A program made the position numbers and the translations under genes. This document shows positions 61,961-64,000 of a stretch of 64,000 nucleotides of DNA, piece after piece. This DNA is from Pseudoduganella umbonata (lineage in GTDB: Bacteria; Pseudomonadota; Gammaproteobacteria; Burkholderiales; Burkholderiaceae_D): positions 80,054-144,053 of the forward strand of contig NZ_JACHXS010000016.1 in NCBI RefSeq assembly GCF_014192225.1, in the 5' to 3' direction. Every line of letters begins with the position of its first letter. Position 1 is the first letter of the stretch. A model generated the notes under the pieces. The model saw only the letters and a list, made by a program, of their open reading frames with translations, did not search any database and was not told the origin of the DNA.

Positions 61961-63430
61961 TTAACGCAGCAGGCTCATCACACCGTTCGGCAGCGAGTTC
62001 GCCTGGGCCAGCATGGCGGTACCGGCCTGCTGCAGGATCTGGCCGCGGGTCATGGCGGCGGTTTCCGAAGCGAAGTCGGTATCGACGATACGGCTGCGCG
62101 ATGCCGACAGGTTTTCCGACGTGGTCGACAGGTTCGAGATCGTCGACGAGAAACGCGACTGCAGTGCACCGTATTCGGCGCGCTGGCTGTTGACCGTCGA
62201 CAGTGCCGCGTCGGCGATCTTGATGGCCAGCTGGGCGCCTTCGAACGACGTCACGTCCAGGTTTGCCACCGAGTTCAGCTTCGAGGAGCCGTTGTTGGAG
62301 CCGCCCAGGTCCAGGCCGGAAGCGCTATCGTCGATCGAGAAGCCCTGCGCGGAGTCCATCGTGATGCGGCCGTTGACCAGGCCGCCATTCACGCCTTCGG
62401 TCGCCTCGTTTTTCGAACCGTCGGCCTTGTAGGTGGACAGGTCCATCGTTTCCGAGCTGTCGGTAATCTCGATATCGTTGCCGCTGGCATGGGTCAGCTT
62501 GATGCCGCCGTTTTCCTGGTCGTACTGCGCGGTAATGCCGGTGCTGGCCGATTGCGCATTGATGGCGCTGATGCCCGATGCATAGTCGCTGGCCGAGGTG
62601 CCCGAACCGGTCGTGAACGAAATCGTCTTCGCTTCGCCGTTGTCACCCTTCAGGTCGAACGAGTAGGCGGTGCCGGCCGTCAGGGTCATGTTGACGTCGG
62701 TGCGGGCAGTGGCCGTCACGCCGGTGTCGCCGGTTTGCTTGTTGATCTTTTCCGCAATGCTTTTTGCGGTATCGCCGACCACTGGCGGCGTCGCGGCGTT
62801 GTCGGTCACCACGGTGTCGACGTTGGCCGAACCGCGCGCACCATTGATGGTGAACGTGCCGGCGGTAATGTTGGTGGTATCCGTGATTTCGGCGATCTGG
62901 TCGTCGGCCACGCGGTTGTTGCCGTAGGTGCTGGTCAGGAAGTTCGCGCCGTTGGCAGAGATCAGCTGGTTGGCATCGGCGCCGACCTGGAAGTTCGCGG
63001 TACCCATCGTGCCGTCGAGCAGCGACTGGCCGTTGAACGTGGTGGTCTGGGCAATGCGGTTCAGTTCCGACGACAGCTGGCCGACTTCGGTCTGCAGGGC
63101 CTGGCGGTCGGAAGCCGAGTTGGTGCTGTTCGACGATTGCACGGCCAGTTCGCGGATACGCTGCAGGATGTCGCCGGACGAGGACAGGGCGCCTTCGGCT
63201 GTTTGCGTCATCGACACGCCATCGTTGGCATTGCGGGTTGCTTGCGACATGCCGCGAATCTGCGAATTCATCCGGTCAGAAATTGCAAGGCCAGCAGCGT
63301 CGTCCTTTGCGCTGTTGATGCGCAGGCCGGAGGACAGGCGTTGCAGCGAGGTGGACAGTGCGGATTGCGACTGGCTCAGGTTACGCTGCGAGTTAAGGGA
63401 TGCGACGTTGGTGTTGATTGGGGAAGCCAT
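61961..63430 (-). CDS. fliC: Flagellin FliC
   Basis: 489 residues. Filament subunit with conserved N-terminal D0/D1 (MASPINTNVASLNSQRNLSQ, SAKDDAAGLAISDRMNSQIR) and C-terminal D1/D0 (TDFASETAAMTRGQILQQAG, ending GVMSLLR). The central part (about 170-400) is Thr/Ser/Gly/Asn-rich and variable, offering many possible O-glycosylation positions. Preceded by a weaker sigma28 site at 63525-63551 and closed by a strong terminator. Confidence 0.97.
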   Translation of the reverse strand: MASPINTNVASLNSQRNLSQSQSALSTSLQRLSSGLRINSAKDDAAGLAISDRMNSQIRGMSQATRNANDGVSMTQTAEGALSSSGDILQRIRELAVQSSNSTNSASDRQALQTEVGQLSSELNRIAQTTTFNGQSLLDGTMGTANFQVGADANQLISANGANFLTSTYGNNRVADDQIAEITDTTNITAGTFTINGARGSANVDTVVTDNAATPPVVGDTAKSIAEKINKQTGDTGVTATARTDVNMTLTAGTAYSFDLKGDNGEAKTISFTTGSGTSASDYASGISAINAQSASTGITAQYDQENGGIKLTHASGNDIEITDSSETMDLSTYKADGSKNEATEGVNGGLVNGRITMDSAQGFSIDDSASGLDLGGSNNGSSKLNSVANLDVTSFEGAQLAIKIADAALSTVNSQRAEYGALQSRFSSTISNLSTTSENLSASRSRIVDTDFASETAAMTRGQILQQAGTAMLAQANSLPNGVMSLLR

Positions 63431-63524
63431 GGTATTACTCCAGACAGATACTTCGATTCGGCATTTGCTCGCTTACTTTGGCCCGTCCCCGTGTTCCGGG
63501 ACGATCAAGCCGCTGTTGTATCTG

Positions 63525-63551
63525 GTTACGGTTTCCCATCGGTAATCTTTA
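63525..63551 (-). promoter_or_regulatory. Probable sigma28 (FliA) promoter of fliC
   Basis: On the minus strand: TAAAG, 14 bp, ACCGTAAC. The -35 is exact and the -10 keeps the CCGT core. The leader to the ATG would be about 90 nt, longer than for fliD. Confidence 0.6.
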
Positions 63552-63687
63552 GGGATTTGTGGAAGTATTTTTTTCCGTATGGATTTATTTCTTTGGTGCA
63601 GGGGATGGGGATTGTCAGCCGTGAGGAACGGCTCTCGGGCCTCGTGGCGAGGCAGGGATGTGCTTCCGCGGCGTGGGAGGCCGCGTC

Positions 63688-63717
63688 AAAAAAACCCGGC
63701 TGGCGATGCAGTCCGGG
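63688..63717 (-). terminator. Intrinsic terminator of the second flagellin gene
   Basis: On the minus strand CCCGG / CCGGG arms around a 13-nt loop, then a run of seven T (63688-63694). It follows the flagellin stop at 63831 and the repeat tract. Confidence 0.75.
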
Positions 63718-63769
63718 GATTTTTATTGTTCAGGCAGGTGGATGCCCGATCAGCCTGGCAGGCTCATGT

Positions 63770-63854
63770 AGCAGGCTTGTCAACTTAGCAGGCTCATCAA
63801 CGCAGCAGTTTCATCAATGCAGCAGGTTCATTAACGCAGCAGGCTCATCACGCC
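63770..63854. repeat. Five 17-bp tandem repeats at the 3' end of the second flagellin gene
   Basis: Units at 63770, 63787, 63804, 63821 and 63838, each exactly 17 bp, consensus AGCAGGCTCATCAACGC with a few changes. The right-most unit encodes the end of the protein, the next contains the TAA, and three more lie past the stop. Confidence 0.9.
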
Positions 63855-64000
63855 GTTCGGCAGCTGGTTTGCCTGGGCCAACATGGCGGTACCGGCCTGC
63901 TGCAAGATCTGGCCGCGGGTCATGCTGGCGGTTTCCGCTGCGAAGTCGGTATCGACGATGCGGCTCTTCGATGCCGACAGGTTCTCGGCCGTGGTCGACA
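63831..64000 (-). CDS. Second flagellin gene, C-terminal fragment (runs off window)
   Basis: The last 55 codons of a flagellin very similar to the fliC C-terminus but with substitutions (ENLSASKSRIVDTDFAAETA against ENLSASRSRIVDTDFASETA), ending QLPNGVMSLLR. This shows at least two tandem flagellin genes in this strain. The conserved C-terminal D0 helix is complete; the rest lies beyond the window. Confidence 0.93.
   Translation of the reverse strand, partial: STTAENLSASKSRIVDTDFAAETASMTRGQILQQAGTAMLAQANQLPNGVMSLLR

Larger units (their letters stand above)
63431..63830. other. Gap between the two flagellin genes
   Basis: 400 bp without a gene. It holds the fliC promoter and leader, the terminator of the upstream flagellin gene (63688-63717) and tandem 17-bp repeats next to the stop of that gene. 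A 69-codon frame in this gap (63579-63788) has no ribosome site and is not called. Confidence 0.6.

Noticed and set aside
1..64000. CRISPR arrays, tRNA, rRNA, prophage or integrase genes
   Set aside because: No regularly spaced repeats with unique spacers, no tRNA-like cloverleaf and no phage genes were seen. The only transposase is the RAYT.

Overview
The window is a high-GC proteobacterial chromosome segment. Codon usage, the divergent rne/rluC pair, the polar-type flhF/flhG genes, a motC/motD-type stator pair and gene sequences throughout point to a betaproteobacterium of the Oxalobacteraceae (Massilia/Duganella/Pseudoduganella type). This placement is inferred from recognisable protein families, not from a 16S gene; no rRNA or tRNA gene was seen.

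Left part (1-6.3 kb): housekeeping genes. The first 23 codons of rne read leftward. A same-strand run of rluC, a HAD phosphatase, a Rieske protein and an S49 signal-peptide-peptidase-like protease follows. Then comes a 0.7 kb gap with an orphan promoter/terminator pair (possible sRNA) and a small ORF with a good Shine-Dalgarno site. rsuA and an E. coli-type kdsA follow.

Middle-left (6.4-21 kb): a surface-glycan island, visibly AT-rich between about 7.5 and 15.4 kb. It encodes a PhyH dioxygenase, an FkbH-like HAD/GNAT protein, an AlgX/AlgJ-like SGNH protein, a 1151-residue GT2-GT4 double glycosyltransferase, two further large GT2 proteins and an acidic DUF4214 protein. Three of these share a beta-sandwich-like module with a G-W-(A/F/Y)-x-D signature, which is the most novel-looking element here. 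The island probably makes or decorates a surface polysaccharide or glycoprotein; the acceptor cannot be read from the sequence.

Right part (21.4-64 kb): an almost complete flagellar regulon. flhB-flhA-flhF-flhG-fliA-motC-motD reads right; flgA, flgM and flgN read left; flgB to flgL read right; fliF to fliR (with fliK-L-M-N-O-P-Q) read left; fliE reads right. A block of ycgR, fhlB, a second fliK-like gene, fliT, fliS, fliD, flaG and fliC reads left, followed by the 3' end of a second flagellin gene. Good sigma28 (FliA) promoters precede flgM, flgK and fliD, and a weaker one precedes fliC, so late genes are FliA/FlgM controlled.

The flagellar region is peppered with short palindromes of two families. 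A RAYT (REP-associated tyrosine transposase) gene flanked by one of these families sits between flgL and fliR, where the palindrome forms the fliR stop codon. Other oddities are a partial duplication of the fliI 5' end, an 18-bp direct repeat around the flhA stop, an FlhG without a Walker A lysine, an oversized FliD, an Ala-rich insertion in FlgE, and five 17-bp tandem repeats at the end of the second flagellin gene.
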